Translations under genes and position numbers: made by a program
The notes under the pieces: generated by a model
What the model saw: the letters and a program-made list of their open reading frames with translations, nothing else
What the model was told of the DNA's origin: nothing
Database searches by the model: none
Part shown: positions 28,802-38,144 of the stretch, piece by piece
Position numbering within the stretch: the stretch's first letter is position 1
Layout of the letters: each line of letters opens with the position of its first letter
DNA from: Gemmatimonadota bacterium
Lineage (GTDB): Bacteria > Gemmatimonadota > Gemmatimonadetes > Gemmatimonadales > Gemmatimonadaceae
Reading direction: 5' to 3'
Assembly (NCBI GenBank): GCA_014192065.1
Contig: BJHH01000004.1
Location: 124,001 to 188,000 of the forward strand
Length of the DNA: 64,000 nt

Positions 28802-30226
28802 ATGGCCTCGCATCTCGTGAAAGACCGCCTGCTTGCCAAGATCAAGGACCGCTCGGCTACGGCGGGCGTGATTGGGCTCGGATATGTTGGTCTCCCGTTG
28901 GCGATGGAGTTCGCTGAGGCCGGCTTTACCGTGATCGGGTACGATGTGAGCGAGCGTGTGGTGCAGGCGCTCATGCGCGGCGAGTCGCACATCCAGGACG
29001 TGTCCTCGGCGCAGGTGGCGCAGCACGTCAAGTCCGGCCGCTTCATCGCGACCACCGACGAGGCGCGCCTCGCCGATGCCGACACGATGTCGATTGCCGT
29101 CCCGACGCCGCTCGCGAAGACGCGCGACCCGGACATGAGCTTCGTGATCGCTGCCGCCGAGGCGGTCGCGCGGCGCGCGCGCAGCGGAATGCTGATCGTG
29201 CTCGAGAGCACGACGTACCCCGGCACGACGCGCGATGTGCTCCAGCCGCGCCTCGAGGCGTGCGGACTCACGGTCGGCACCGACGTGTTCCTCGTCTTCT
29301 CGCCTGAGCGCGTTGATCCGGGCAATCCGACGTGGCACACCAAGAATACGCCCAAGGTGCTCGGCGGTATCACGGCGTCCTGCACGGAAGTCGCGACGGC
29401 GCTCTATGAGGCGTGCATCGAGACGGTGGTTCCGGTGTCCTCGCCCGAAGCAGCCGAACTGGTGAAGCTGCTTGAGAACACCTTCCGGTCCGTGAACATC
29501 GCCATGGTGAATGAAATGGCGATCATCTGCGACCGGCTCGGCGTTGATGTGTTCGAGGTGATCGACGCCGCCTCTACGAAGCCGTTCGGTTTCATGCGGT
29601 TCACGCCCGGTCCGGGCATCGGCGGGCACTGCATCCCACTCGACCCGCACTACCTAGCGTGGAAGATGCGCACGCTGAACTACAAGACGCGGTTCATCGA
29701 CCTCGCGAGCGAGATCAATAGCGCGATGCCGGATGTGGTGGTGCGCAAGGTCGCCGACGCGCTGAACGACGAACGCAAGGCGCTCCGGGGCAGCCGCATC
29801 CTCGTGCTCGGCGTGGCCTACAAGCGGGACATTGACGACATGCGCGAGAGTCCCGCACTCGACGTGATCCGCCTGCTTGAGGAACGCGGTGCCGACGTGA
29901 TGTTCCACGATCCGCACGTCCCGAGTTTCCGCGAAGAGGGTCACGTCCGCACCGGAGTGGCGCTCACCGCGGCTGTGCTGGAGCAGTCTGACGCCATCGT
30001 GATTGTCACCGACCACACCGCGATTGACTGGACCCTCGTCACCTCCCACGCCAGCCTCATCGTCGATACGCGCAATGCGCTCGGCCGTTCCGTCCCGACC
30101 AAGGCGCGTGTCGTGGCATTGACTCCGCGTGCCGCGACGCTGCAACACGCCGCCGCCAACGCCACGATTGCCCCGAAGGCCGGGGCTACGACGGCATCGG
30201 GCGCCGCGCCGCGCCCGCGCAGCTAG
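28802..30226 (+). CDS. UDP-N-acetylglucosamine 6-dehydrogenase, WbpA-like
   Basis: NAD-dependent four-electron oxidation of UDP-GlcNAc to its uronic acid, the first step of the pathway. 474 residues: Rossmann loop GLGYVGLPLA at 25-34, catalytic Cys277 in GPGIGGHCIPLDPHY, and the C-terminal UDP-binding domain with [21 protein letters not shown] with IPLDPHYL marks the WbpA/WbpO group rather than UDP-glucose dehydrogenase. The ATG was chosen; a GTG three codons earlier overlaps the preceding stop and is also possible. The C-terminal 30 residues are low-complexity Ala/Thr. Confidence 0.92.
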   Translation: MASHLVKDRLLAKIKDRSATAGVIGLGYVGLPLAMEFAEAGFTVIGYDVSERVVQALMRGESHIQDVSSAQVAQHVKSGRFIATTDEARLADADTMSIAVPTPLAKTRDPDMSFVIAAAEAVARRARSGMLIVLESTTYPGTTRDVLQPRLEACGLTVGTDVFLVFSPERVDPGNPTWHTKNTPKVLGGITASCTEVATALYEACIETVVPVSSPEAAELVKLLENTFRSVNIAMVNEMAIICDRLGVDVFEVIDAASTKPFGFMRFTPGPGIGGHCIPLDPHYLAWKMRTLNYKTRFIDLASEINSAMPDVVVRKVADALNDERKALRGSRILVLGVAYKRDIDDMRESPALDVIRLLEERGADVMFHDPHVPSFREEGHVRTGVALTAAVLEQSDAIVIVTDHTAIDWTLVTSHASLIVDTRNALGRSVPTKARVVALTPRAATLQHAAANATIAPKAGATTASGAAPRPRS

Positions 30227-30236
30227 GCCAGCCATC

Positions 30237-31541
30237 ATGCGCATTACGGTTATCGGTACTGGGTACGTCGGCCTTGTCGCGGGGGCCTGCTTCGCGGAGA
30301 CCGGCAGCGAGGTGACGTGCGTCGACGTGGACGTTGAAAAGATTGACCGCCTCACGCGGAACATCCTGCCGATCTACGAGCCCGGTCTGGATTCGCTCGT
30401 ACAGCGGAACCAGGAGCAGGGCCGACTGACGTTCTGTACCGACCTCCCCAGTGCGGTCCGCACGGCGGACGTCGTGTTCATTGCGGTCGGCACACCGCCC
30501 GATGAAGACGGTTCGGCGGATCTGCGCCATGTAGTGGCCGTATCGGAGATGATTGGCATTCACCTGGCCCGCGAGACGGTGATTGTGACCAAGTCCACCG
30601 TGCCAGTTGGCACGGCGGACAAGGTGCGGGCGGCGGTTGCTGCGCAGGCCAAGTATCCCTTCCACGTCGTATCCAATCCCGAGTTCCTGAAGGAAGGCGC
30701 CGCGGTTGACGACTTCCTCAAGCCGGATCGTGTGGTGCTCGGTGTGGACAGCGATTTCGCGCGGACGGTGATGGCCGAGCTGTACGCGCCATTCGTCCGC
30801 ACCGGCAAGCCCGTGATTTTCATGGACATTCCGTCGGCCGAAATGACCAAGTACGCCGCCAACGCCATGCTCGCCACGCGCATCTCGCTCATGAATGAAA
30901 TCGCGAACCTGTGCGAGAAGGTCGGTGCGAACGTGGACCTCGTCCGGAAGGGCATCGGCAGCGACAGTCGCATCGGTCCGAGCTTCCTGTTTCCCGGACC
31001 GGGGTACGGCGGGTCCTGCTTCCCGAAGGACGTGAAGGCGCTGTTGAAGACGTCGGAGGCGATGGGCGCGCCGATGCAGGTGCTGCGCGGTGTCGAAAAC
31101 GCCAACGACCGGCAGAAGTCTCGCCTATTCGAAAAACTCCGCGATGCGCTCGGCGAGGTGGAAGGTACGCGCATTGCCGTCTGGGGCCTCGCCTTTAAAG
31201 CGCAGACCGACGATATGCGCGAATCGCCGGCGCTGACATTGATCGATGCGTTGCTGCAAGCCAAGGCCACGGTGACGGCACACGATCCGGCCGCGATGGA
31301 CGAGGCAGAGCGCCGACTCGGATCTCGGATTGCGTACGCCAAGACCAACTACGACTCGCTCGATGGCGCCGACGCGCTCGTCGTCGTGACGGACTGGAAC
31401 GAGTATCGGTTTCCGGATTTTGCACGCATCAAAGCGGCGCTGAAGCGGCCCGTCGTGATCGACGGCCGCAACCTCTACGATCAGGCGAAGATGGCCCAGC
31501 TCGGATTCATCTACCGGTCGATCGGCCGGGGAGCCGCGTGA
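30237..31541 (+). CDS. ugd: UDP-glucose 6-dehydrogenase
   Basis: Oxidises UDP-glucose to UDP-glucuronate. 434 residues: Rossmann loop [13 protein letters not shown], substrate motif [14 protein letters not shown], catalytic Cys261 in [12 protein letters not shown] and C-terminal [23 protein letters not shown] distinguishes it from its WbpA-like neighbour. Directly followed by UDP-glucuronate decarboxylase, its natural consumer. Confidence 0.95.
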   Translation: MRITVIGTGYVGLVAGACFAETGSEVTCVDVDVEKIDRLTRNILPIYEPGLDSLVQRNQEQGRLTFCTDLPSAVRTADVVFIAVGTPPDEDGSADLRHVVAVSEMIGIHLARETVIVTKSTVPVGTADKVRAAVAAQAKYPFHVVSNPEFLKEGAAVDDFLKPDRVVLGVDSDFARTVMAELYAPFVRTGKPVIFMDIPSAEMTKYAANAMLATRISLMNEIANLCEKVGANVDLVRKGIGSDSRIGPSFLFPGPGYGGSCFPKDVKALLKTSEAMGAPMQVLRGVENANDRQKSRLFEKLRDALGEVEGTRIAVWGLAFKAQTDDMRESPALTLIDALLQAKATVTAHDPAAMDEAERRLGSRIAYAKTNYDSLDGADALVVVTDWNEYRFPDFARIKAALKRPVVIDGRNLYDQAKMAQLGFIYRSIGRGAA

Positions 31542-31557
31542 GCGCGATGGGGCAATC

Positions 31558-32514
31558 GTGAGAGTGCTCATCACCGGCGTCGCCGGATTCCTGGGCTCGC
31601 ACCTCGCCGATCGATTCATCGCTGACGGCCACCATGTCGTTGGCCTCGACAACTTCATCACCGGCCATCCCGACAACATCGCGCACCTGATCGGGGATGA
31701 GCGGTTCAGCTTCGTGAAGCACAACATTTCGGAGTTCTCGTACGTCGCGGGTGACCTTGACGGCGTGCTGCACTTCGCGAGCCCCGCTAGTCCGATTGAC
31801 TATCTCAAGCTGCCGATCCAGACACTCAAGGTCGGATCGCTCGGTACGCATAACGCGTTGGGCATTGCGTTGGCCAAAAAGGCACGGTTCGTGCTGGCGT
31901 CCACGAGCGAGGTATACGGCGACCCGCTCGTGCATCCGCAACCCGAGACGTACTGGGGGAACGTGAATCCAGTCGGGCCACGCGGCGTGTACGACGAGGC
32001 CAAGCGGTTCGGCGAGGCGATCACGATGGCGTACCACCGGATTCACGGTGTGGACACGCGCATCGCGCGCATCTTCAACACGTTTGGGCCGCGGATGCGC
32101 CCGCGTGACGGGCGTGTGGTGTCGAACTTCATCGTGCAGGCGCTCAATAACGAACCCATCACGATGTACGGTGATGGCTCACAGACGCGATCGTTCTGTT
32201 ACGTGGATGATGAAGTCGAGGGGATCTACGGGTTGTTTACGAAGGGCGACGCCAACCCCACCAACATCGGTAATCCGGTGGAGTTCACGGTTCGGCAACT
32301 CGCGGACCTCATCATCGAGTTGACGGGGACGAAGAGCCAAGTGGTGATGAAGCCGCTTCCGGAAGATGACCCGAAGGTCCGGCAGCCAGACATCACCCGC
32401 GCACGCACAATGTTAGGATGGGAGCCGGCGGTGGATCTCCGCACCGGTGTGGCACGCACAATTGACTTTTTCCGCGGGTTGGCCGGATCGCCCCGCATGG
32501 CAGGGACCGCCTGA
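31558..32514 (+). CDS. uxs: UDP-glucuronate decarboxylase (UDP-xylose synthase)
   Basis: Extended SDR converting UDP-glucuronate to UDP-xylose. 318 residues with [15 protein letters not shown], the UXS-specific [28 protein letters not shown], and YDEAKR for the catalytic Tyr-x3-Lys. [10 protein letters not shown] is also diagnostic. It begins with GTG 17 bases after ugd. The stop shares a base with an ATG of the bamD frame (TGATG). Confidence 0.93.
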   Translation: MRVLITGVAGFLGSHLADRFIADGHHVVGLDNFITGHPDNIAHLIGDERFSFVKHNISEFSYVAGDLDGVLHFASPASPIDYLKLPIQTLKVGSLGTHNALGIALAKKARFVLASTSEVYGDPLVHPQPETYWGNVNPVGPRGVYDEAKRFGEAITMAYHRIHGVDTRIARIFNTFGPRMRPRDGRVVSNFIVQALNNEPITMYGDGSQTRSFCYVDDEVEGIYGLFTKGDANPTNIGNPVEFTVRQLADLIIELTGTKSQVVMKPLPEDDPKVRQPDITRARTMLGWEPAVDLRTGVARTIDFFRGLAGSPRMAGTA

Positions 32515-32555
32515 TGGTGCAGCGAACGATGTCCGCGTGTTGGGGTACCTCCATC

Positions 32556-33380
32556 ATGAGGTGCTCGCGCCGTTGGTGTGTCTTCCTCGCCGTCGCGGCG
32601 CTGGCCTCGACGGCGTGCGCGCGCGGGTTCCAGCTGAAAAAGTTCTCGACTAGCGAGGCACTGTTCACGGCTTCCGTCGCCGAGTTCCAGAAAAAGAAGT
32701 GGGACAATGCCGTGACGGGGTTCGAGAAGCTGACGCTCGACCTATCGGCGCGCGACACGTTGCTCCCGCTCTCCCACTGGTACCTCGCGCAGGCGCATGA
32801 GAACCGGCAGGAACATGTCCTCGCGGCGACGAGTTTTTCGCGCCTGGCTGAGTCGTTTCCGGACGACTCGCTCGCCGACGACGCGCTGCTCGCCGCAGGT
32901 GATTCGTACGTCAGGATCTGGAAGAATCCAGAACTCGACCCGCAGTATGGCACGCTGGCCCAGGCTCAGTTCCGCACGCTGATCGGGGTCTACCCCGATT
33001 CGCCGCGTCGCAAGGACGCCGAGGCCGCGCTGCTCGCGCTCGACGAGCAGTATGCGTCCAAGGACTATCTGAACGGCCTCTTCTACGTTCGACGCGGTGC
33101 CTTCGACTCGTCGATCATCTACTTCAAGAGCGTGGTCAAGGATTATCCGAACACCGACCACGCGCGCCTCGCGCTGCTTCGCATGGTCGAGGTGTACCGT
33201 CGCCCGCAGATGAACTACAAGGAAGAAGCGGCGGAAACCTGTACGACGCTCAAGACGGCGTATGCGGGGGACAAGGACGTGGTCAAGACCTGTGCCGTCG
33301 AGGCCGATTCTGTCGCGAAGGTCGTGAAGCCGGAAAAGGCCGCTACGGACTCGGGCGCATCGGTTCGCACGCCGCGCTGA
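32556..33380 (+). CDS. bamD: Outer membrane assembly lipoprotein BamD
   Basis: Tetratricopeptide lipoprotein of the BAM complex that inserts beta-barrels into the outer membrane. The start chosen gives a compact signal with Cys21 in ASTAC; an earlier in-frame ATG that overlaps the uxs stop would add 14 residues and is possible. TPR-like helices follow (LFTASVAEFQKKKWDNAVTG, WYLAQAHEN, SFPDDSLADDAL), all typical of BamD/YfiO. Mature length about 250 residues, slightly longer than E. coli, with an Ala/Lys-rich tail. Confidence 0.88.
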   Translation: MRCSRRWCVFLAVAALASTACARGFQLKKFSTSEALFTASVAEFQKKKWDNAVTGFEKLTLDLSARDTLLPLSHWYLAQAHENRQEHVLAATSFSRLAESFPDDSLADDALLAAGDSYVRIWKNPELDPQYGTLAQAQFRTLIGVYPDSPRRKDAEAALLALDEQYASKDYLNGLFYVRRGAFDSSIIYFKSVVKDYPNTDHARLALLRMVEVYRRPQMNYKEEAAETCTTLKTAYAGDKDVVKTCAVEADSVAKVVKPEKAATDSGASVRTPR

Positions 33381-33426
33381 GCGCGGCTTCCGTTTTGAGC
33401 GCGCCATGATCACACCCGGACGCGCC

Positions 33427-33999
33427 ATGCGCGTTGGCATCTTCGGCGGTACCTTCGACCCTCCGCACATCGGGCATCTCATTGCGGCAGGTGACGCGTG
33501 TGATGTACTCGGGCTCGACACGCTGCTCTTCGTACCCACCGCGACGCAGCCTCTCAAGGCTGACCAGGGGGTCGCCAGCGCGTCCGACCGGCTGGCCATG
33601 GTGCGACTGGCCATCGCGGGCGATCCCCGCTTCGAGGTCGACGCGACCGAGGTGGAGCGGGGAGGGTTATCTTACACCGTTGACACCCTCAGAACGTTTC
33701 GGCAGCGCTGGCCTGCCGGAACGGCCGACTTGGTACTCCTTCTTGGCGCGGATGCTGCGGCACAGTTCCCGCACTGGAAGGAGCCGGAGGCGGTACGGGA
33801 ATTGGTCCGTGTCGTGGTCCTGACGCGCGGCGACGGCGGTGCCGAGCCGGTCCCGGTCGAAGCGGAGGCGGTGGCCACGCGTCGTGTTGACGTGTCGTCC
33901 ACCGAGGTCCGCGAGCGGGTCAAGCACGGAAAGTCGATCCGCGGGTTGGTGGCGGACGCGGTGGCGGCCTACATCGCGCAGTCTGGCCTGTATCGCTAA
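33427..33999 (+). CDS. nadD: Nicotinate-nucleotide adenylyltransferase
   Basis: Makes nicotinic acid adenine dinucleotide in NAD synthesis. Nucleotidyltransferase motif GGTFDPPHIGHL at residues 7-18 and the C-terminal VSSTEVRERV that replaces the ISST-x-IR signature. 190 residues. The ATG before RVGIFGG was chosen; another ATG seven codons upstream is possible. Confidence 0.94.
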   Translation: MRVGIFGGTFDPPHIGHLIAAGDACDVLGLDTLLFVPTATQPLKADQGVASASDRLAMVRLAIAGDPRFEVDATEVERGGLSYTVDTLRTFRQRWPAGTADLVLLLGADAAAQFPHWKEPEAVRELVRVVVLTRGDGGAEPVPVEAEAVATRRVDVSSTEVRERVKHGKSIRGLVADAVAAYIAQSGLYR

Positions 34000-34015
34000 C
34001 GGAGCACGCAACGGA

Positions 34016-37000
34016 ATGCTGAAGTCACTGCTGGGATCGGTCTTCGGGACGCGCCACGAGCGTGAGCGCAAGCGCGTTCAGCCGATTGTGGACGATATCA
34101 ACGAACACTACGCGCGGCTCCAGTCCGTCAGCGAGGACGAACTGACCGGGCAGACGGCGCGGTTTCGGACGCTCATCGAAGCGCGCACCTCAGCCATCCG
34201 CGGTCGCATCGTCGACCTGAGGGAACAGAAGCGGCTGGCCGCCGACCCGGAGGCGCGCGAAGCGATCGACCGCGAACTCGGCGGCGGCGATGGCCAAGGT
34301 GGGCTCGAGCGGGACTACCGGAAGGCGATGGGCGACACGCTCGACGAGCTGCTGCCCGAAGCGTATGCGACGGTGCGCGAGGCCGCGCGTCGCATGCTGG
34401 GCCGTGTGATCGCGGTGACCGGCCGCGACATGACCTGGGACATGGTCCACTATGACGTCCAGCTCATCGGCGGCATCCAGTTGCATCTTGGCCGTATCGC
34501 CGAAATGGGCACGGGTGAAGGCAAGACGCTCGTCGCCACGCTCCCGCTGTATTTAAACGCCTTGCCGGCGCGCGGGGCGCATCTGGTCACAGTCAATCCC
34601 TACCTCGCCCGCCGCGATTCGCAGTGGATGGGGTACCTCTATCGCTACCTCGGCCTCACGGTCGGGTGCCTCGACGACACGGAGCCCGGCACGCCTGAGC
34701 GCCGTGCCGCGTACGAGTGCGACATCACCTACGGCACGAACAACGAGTACGGTTTCGACTACCTGCGCGATAACATGGTGGTGACCCCGGAACAGCGCGT
34801 GCAGCGCAGTCATATCTATGCGATCGTCGACGAAGTGGACTCGGTGCTCATCGACGAAGCGCGGACGCCGCTGATCATCTCGGGCCCGGTAGGCAACGAG
34901 GGCGACGTCGCGTACGCCGAGTTCAATACGTCGATTGGCCGCCTCGTGCGCCGTCAGACGGAACTCGTGAACAACCTTGTCGCGACTGGTGAGCGGGCGC
35001 TCGCCGCCGACGATACGGACGCCGCGATGATGGCGTTCTACCAGGCACGGCTCGGTTCGCCAAAGAACAAACAGTTGATGAAGGTGATGCAGGAGACCGG
35101 CGTCAAGCAGATGGTGCTGAAGATGGAACTGGAGCACATCGCCGACCGGAAACTGCCCGCAGGCAAGCAGGCATACAAGGAACTCGAGAACGACCTGTTG
35201 TTTGTGCTCGACGAACGCGGCCATACGGTGCACCTCACCGACGCCGGCGTGGATTTCATGGCGCCGTCAGACCGTGAGGCCTTCGTGCTGCCCGACATCT
35301 CGACCGAGATCGGACGGATCGACAAGGATCACGCCATGTCCGCGACCGAGAAACTCACGGCCAAGCAGAAGATCGAGACGGAGTATGCGCTCAAGAGCGA
35401 GAAGCTCAACATTGTGCATCAACTCCTGAAGGCGCATGCGCTCTACGAAAAGGACGTGAACTACGTCGTGCAGGACGGACAGGTGCTCATCGTCGATGAG
35501 TTCACGGGCCGTACGATGCCCGGCCGCCGATGGAGTGAGGGCCTGCACCAGGCCGTCGAAGCCAAGGAAATGGTTCAGGTGAAGGGCGAGACGCAGACGC
35601 TCGCCACGATCACCATCCAGAACTATTTCCGCATGTACGAAAAGCTCTCGGGTATGACGGGCACCGCCGAGACCGAAGAAAACGAATTCTTCCAGATCTA
35701 TTCGCTGGAAGTGTCGGTGATTCCGACCAATCGCGACGTCATCCGCGATGACCGCCACGATCTCGTCTACAAGACTCGGCGCGAGAAGTACAACGCCATC
35801 GTTGAGGAAACGCGGCGACTCCACGGACTCGGCTTCCCCGTGCTTGTGGGCACGACGAGCGTCGAGGCGTCGGAGACGCTGTCGCGACTGTTCCAGCGCG
35901 CCGGGCTCGTGCACAATGTGCTCAATGCCAAGTACCACCAGCGCGAGGCGGAGATCGTGGCGCTCGCCGGCCAGCCGGGCGCGGTCACGATCGCGACGAA
36001 CATGGCCGGCCGCGGCACCGACATCAAACTCGGCGCAGACGTCACCATCGCCAAGCCGTCGAAAATCAAAGATCCGGACGGCGATGAAGTAGACGTCGAG
36101 GAGTGCGGTGGTCTGCACATCATCGGGTCCGAGCGGCACGAATCACGTCGCATCGACCGTCAGCTCCGCGGTCGGTCCGGCCGTCAGGGCGATCCGGGGG
36201 CGACGCAGTTCTTCCTCTCGCTGGAAGACGACCTGATGCGACTCTTCGGGTCGGAGCGGATCGGGCGGCTGATGGACCGCATGGGCGCGCAGGAAGGCGA
36301 CGTGCTCACCCACCCGCTGATTACGCGATCGATCGGCTCAGCGCAGCAGCGCGTCGAACTGCAGAACTTTCAGAGCCGGAAGCGGCTCCTCGAATACGAT
36401 GACGTCATGAACCAGCAGCGCGAGGTGATTTACTCGTTGCGCTCGTTCGCGCTCGACGGGGGTGAAGAGCTGAAGGGCGAGTCGGTCAAGATGATCGAGA
36501 AGGCCGTGGCGCGTCGCATCGATGAGTCGGTCGGCGAGCTCGAAGACCCGATGGACTGGGACGTCGAGCTCATCAAGCAGGACTTGCTCATGCGCTACCT
36601 GCTTTCGGTTCCCTGTTTTGAGGAAAGCGGGACGCGGCCGAAATCTGGCGCCGACGCAGCGGCGGAGGGCAGCACGGCCGGACGGGAGGCATTCCATCGC
36701 AAGTTCACGTTGCTCGGCGAGTACGCCGACCAGGTGCTCGCGCTGGTGATGCTCAACGTGCTGGACGAGAAGTGGAAGGACCATCTCTACGACCTCGACC
36801 AGCTCCGCAACGCGATCCACTACCGGTCGTGGGGCCAGAAGGATCCACTCATCGAGTACAAGCACGAAGCGTACACGATGTTCGTGGACCTGATGCACGA
36901 CGTGCACCACACCTTCTCCGAACGATTCCTGCGCGTGCAGGTGCAGTTTGACGGCGATCGTGGGTTCGTACAACCGGCTGCGCCACCGCGGCAGGTCGCG

Positions 37001-37240
37001 GCAACGCATGCGCAGGTGGATGAGTTCGGCGTCGCGGCCGATCCGGTGATGGGCGAGATCGAGGATGCGCTGGGCCCGTCGCGACCGGAACCGACGATCG
37101 TCGGGGCAGGGCGCGGCGTGCGGTCGCTCGCCGCGGGTGGTGGCGGCGCCGCTGGAGTACCGGATTTCTCGACCGTCAGTCGCAACGATCTGTGTCCGTG
37201 CGGTAGTGGTAAGAAATTCAAGAAGTGCCACGGTGCGTAG
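34016..37240 (+). CDS. secA: Preprotein translocase ATPase SecA
   Basis: Motor of the Sec export pathway. 1074 residues, longer than the roughly 900 of E. coli. MGTGEGKTL is the Walker A motif, VDEVDSVLIDEARTPL the DEAD region, and GTDIKLG and GSERHESRRIDRQLRGRSGR (20 residues) the second nucleotide-binding domain. A charged stretch around residues 310-370 (GSPKNKQLMKVMQETG) and two further insertions explain the extra length. The C-terminus ends with the zinc motif CPCGSGKKFKKCHGA that binds SecB or ribosomes. Confidence 0.97.
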   Translation: MLKSLLGSVFGTRHERERKRVQPIVDDINEHYARLQSVSEDELTGQTARFRTLIEARTSAIRGRIVDLREQKRLAADPEAREAIDRELGGGDGQGGLERDYRKAMGDTLDELLPEAYATVREAARRMLGRVIAVTGRDMTWDMVHYDVQLIGGIQLHLGRIAEMGTGEGKTLVATLPLYLNALPARGAHLVTVNPYLARRDSQWMGYLYRYLGLTVGCLDDTEPGTPERRAAYECDITYGTNNEYGFDYLRDNMVVTPEQRVQRSHIYAIVDEVDSVLIDEARTPLIISGPVGNEGDVAYAEFNTSIGRLVRRQTELVNNLVATGERALAADDTDAAMMAFYQARLGSPKNKQLMKVMQETGVKQMVLKMELEHIADRKLPAGKQAYKELENDLLFVLDERGHTVHLTDAGVDFMAPSDREAFVLPDISTEIGRIDKDHAMSATEKLTAKQKIETEYALKSEKLNIVHQLLKAHALYEKDVNYVVQDGQVLIVDEFTGRTMPGRRWSEGLHQAVEAKEMVQVKGETQTLATITIQNYFRMYEKLSGMTGTAETEENEFFQIYSLEVSVIPTNRDVIRDDRHDLVYKTRREKYNAIVEETRRLHGLGFPVLVGTTSVEASETLSRLFQRAGLVHNVLNAKYHQREAEIVALAGQPGAVTIATNMAGRGTDIKLGADVTIAKPSKIKDPDGDEVDVEECGGLHIIGSERHESRRIDRQLRGRSGRQGDPGATQFFLSLEDDLMRLFGSERIGRLMDRMGAQEGDVLTHPLITRSIGSAQQRVELQNFQSRKRLLEYDDVMNQQREVIYSLRSFALDGGEELKGESVKMIEKAVARRIDESVGELEDPMDWDVELIKQDLLMRYLLSVPCFEESGTRPKSGADAAAEGSTAGREAFHRKFTLLGEYADQVLALVMLNVLDEKWKDHLYDLDQLRNAIHYRSWGQKDPLIEYKHEAYTMFVDLMHDVHHTFSERFLRVQVQFDGDRGFVQPAAPPRQVAATHAQVDEFGVAADPVMGEIEDALGPSRPEPTIVGAGRGVRSLAAGGGGAAGVPDFSTVSRNDLCPCGSGKKFKKCHGA

Positions 37241-37328
37241 CCTGGTGCGCCTGCGTTGATGTCATAACGCGCCGTTCGGCGCGGCGAAAAGGTGACGGCG
37301 GAGGCGGGCGACACCGTTATGGTGACGC

Positions 37329-38072
37329 ATGCCTCCGCTTCGCACTCGTGGACCAGTCGTTGCCACCGCGGGGTCCACCGCGCCTCGTCCGCCGCTCAGT
37401 ATCCGTGAACTGCCAGCGGCAGAACGTCCGCGCGAGCGCTTCCGCGCACATGGGCCGCGGTCCCTTTCTGTCACCGAACTGCTCGCGCTCGTGATCGGGT
37501 CTGGTTCGGCCGGTCGTTCGGCGCTGATGGTGGCGCACGACCTCTTGGCGAGCAGCGACGGTTCGCTGCGGCGGCTGGGGTCCTATGCGCCAGCGGCGCT
37601 CACCCGGATTGATGGGCTTGGGTCTGCCCGCGCGCTTGCCATTCACGCGGCGCTCGAACTCGGGCGCCGCATGTCAGCCGAATCGTTCGACGAAGGGGCG
37701 CCGCTACGGTCGCCGCGGGACGTCTGGATGGCGTACGCGCCGCGCCTCGAGGATCTGCCCGTCGAGGAGTTCCACGTCGCGGTACTGGATGCGCAGCACC
37801 GGCTAGACCGCGACATCCTCATTACGCGCGGCATCCTGAACTCTTCGCTCGTGCATCCAAGGGAGGTGTTCCGCGAGGCGATCGCCGAGCGGGCGGCGGC
37901 GATCGTGCTGGTCCACAACCATCCAAGCGGCGATCCGACGCCGAGCGCCGATGACCGGTCGATCACGGCGCAACTGGTGGCGGCGGGCAAGCTGCTGGAC
38001 ATACCAGTCGCGGATCACCTGATCATCGGAAGGGGGAGATATCTGAGTTTTTCCGAAGCCGGGCTGCTCTAG
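37329..38072 (+). CDS. radC: RadC family JAB/MPN metalloprotease-like protein
   Basis: The MPN+/JAMM zinc motif is complete: VLVHNHPSGDPTPSADD with His196, His198 and Asp209. A helix-hairpin-helix-like region (LTRIDGLGSARALAI) precedes it, as in RadC. 247 residues. Biochemical role is unknown in the family despite the old DNA-repair name. It stands between secA and the ppGpp synthetase gene with its own short gaps. Confidence 0.92.
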   Translation: MPPLRTRGPVVATAGSTAPRPPLSIRELPAAERPRERFRAHGPRSLSVTELLALVIGSGSAGRSALMVAHDLLASSDGSLRRLGSYAPAALTRIDGLGSARALAIHAALELGRRMSAESFDEGAPLRSPRDVWMAYAPRLEDLPVEEFHVAVLDAQHRLDRDILITRGILNSSLVHPREVFREAIAERAAAIVLVHNHPSGDPTPSADDRSITAQLVAAGKLLDIPVADHLIIGRGRYLSFSEAGLL

Positions 38073-38144
38073 GGGACAGGATGGGGAGGGGGCGGAAGGG
38101 CGCCATTCCCTTTCCATCTCCATCCCGCGGTAGTTTGGGGGAGT

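Noticed and set aside
30237-31541. ugd as a duplicate of the WbpA-like dehydrogenase
   Set aside because: The active-site contexts differ (GSCFPKD against GHCIPLDPHY), so they are distinct enzymes, not a recent duplication.
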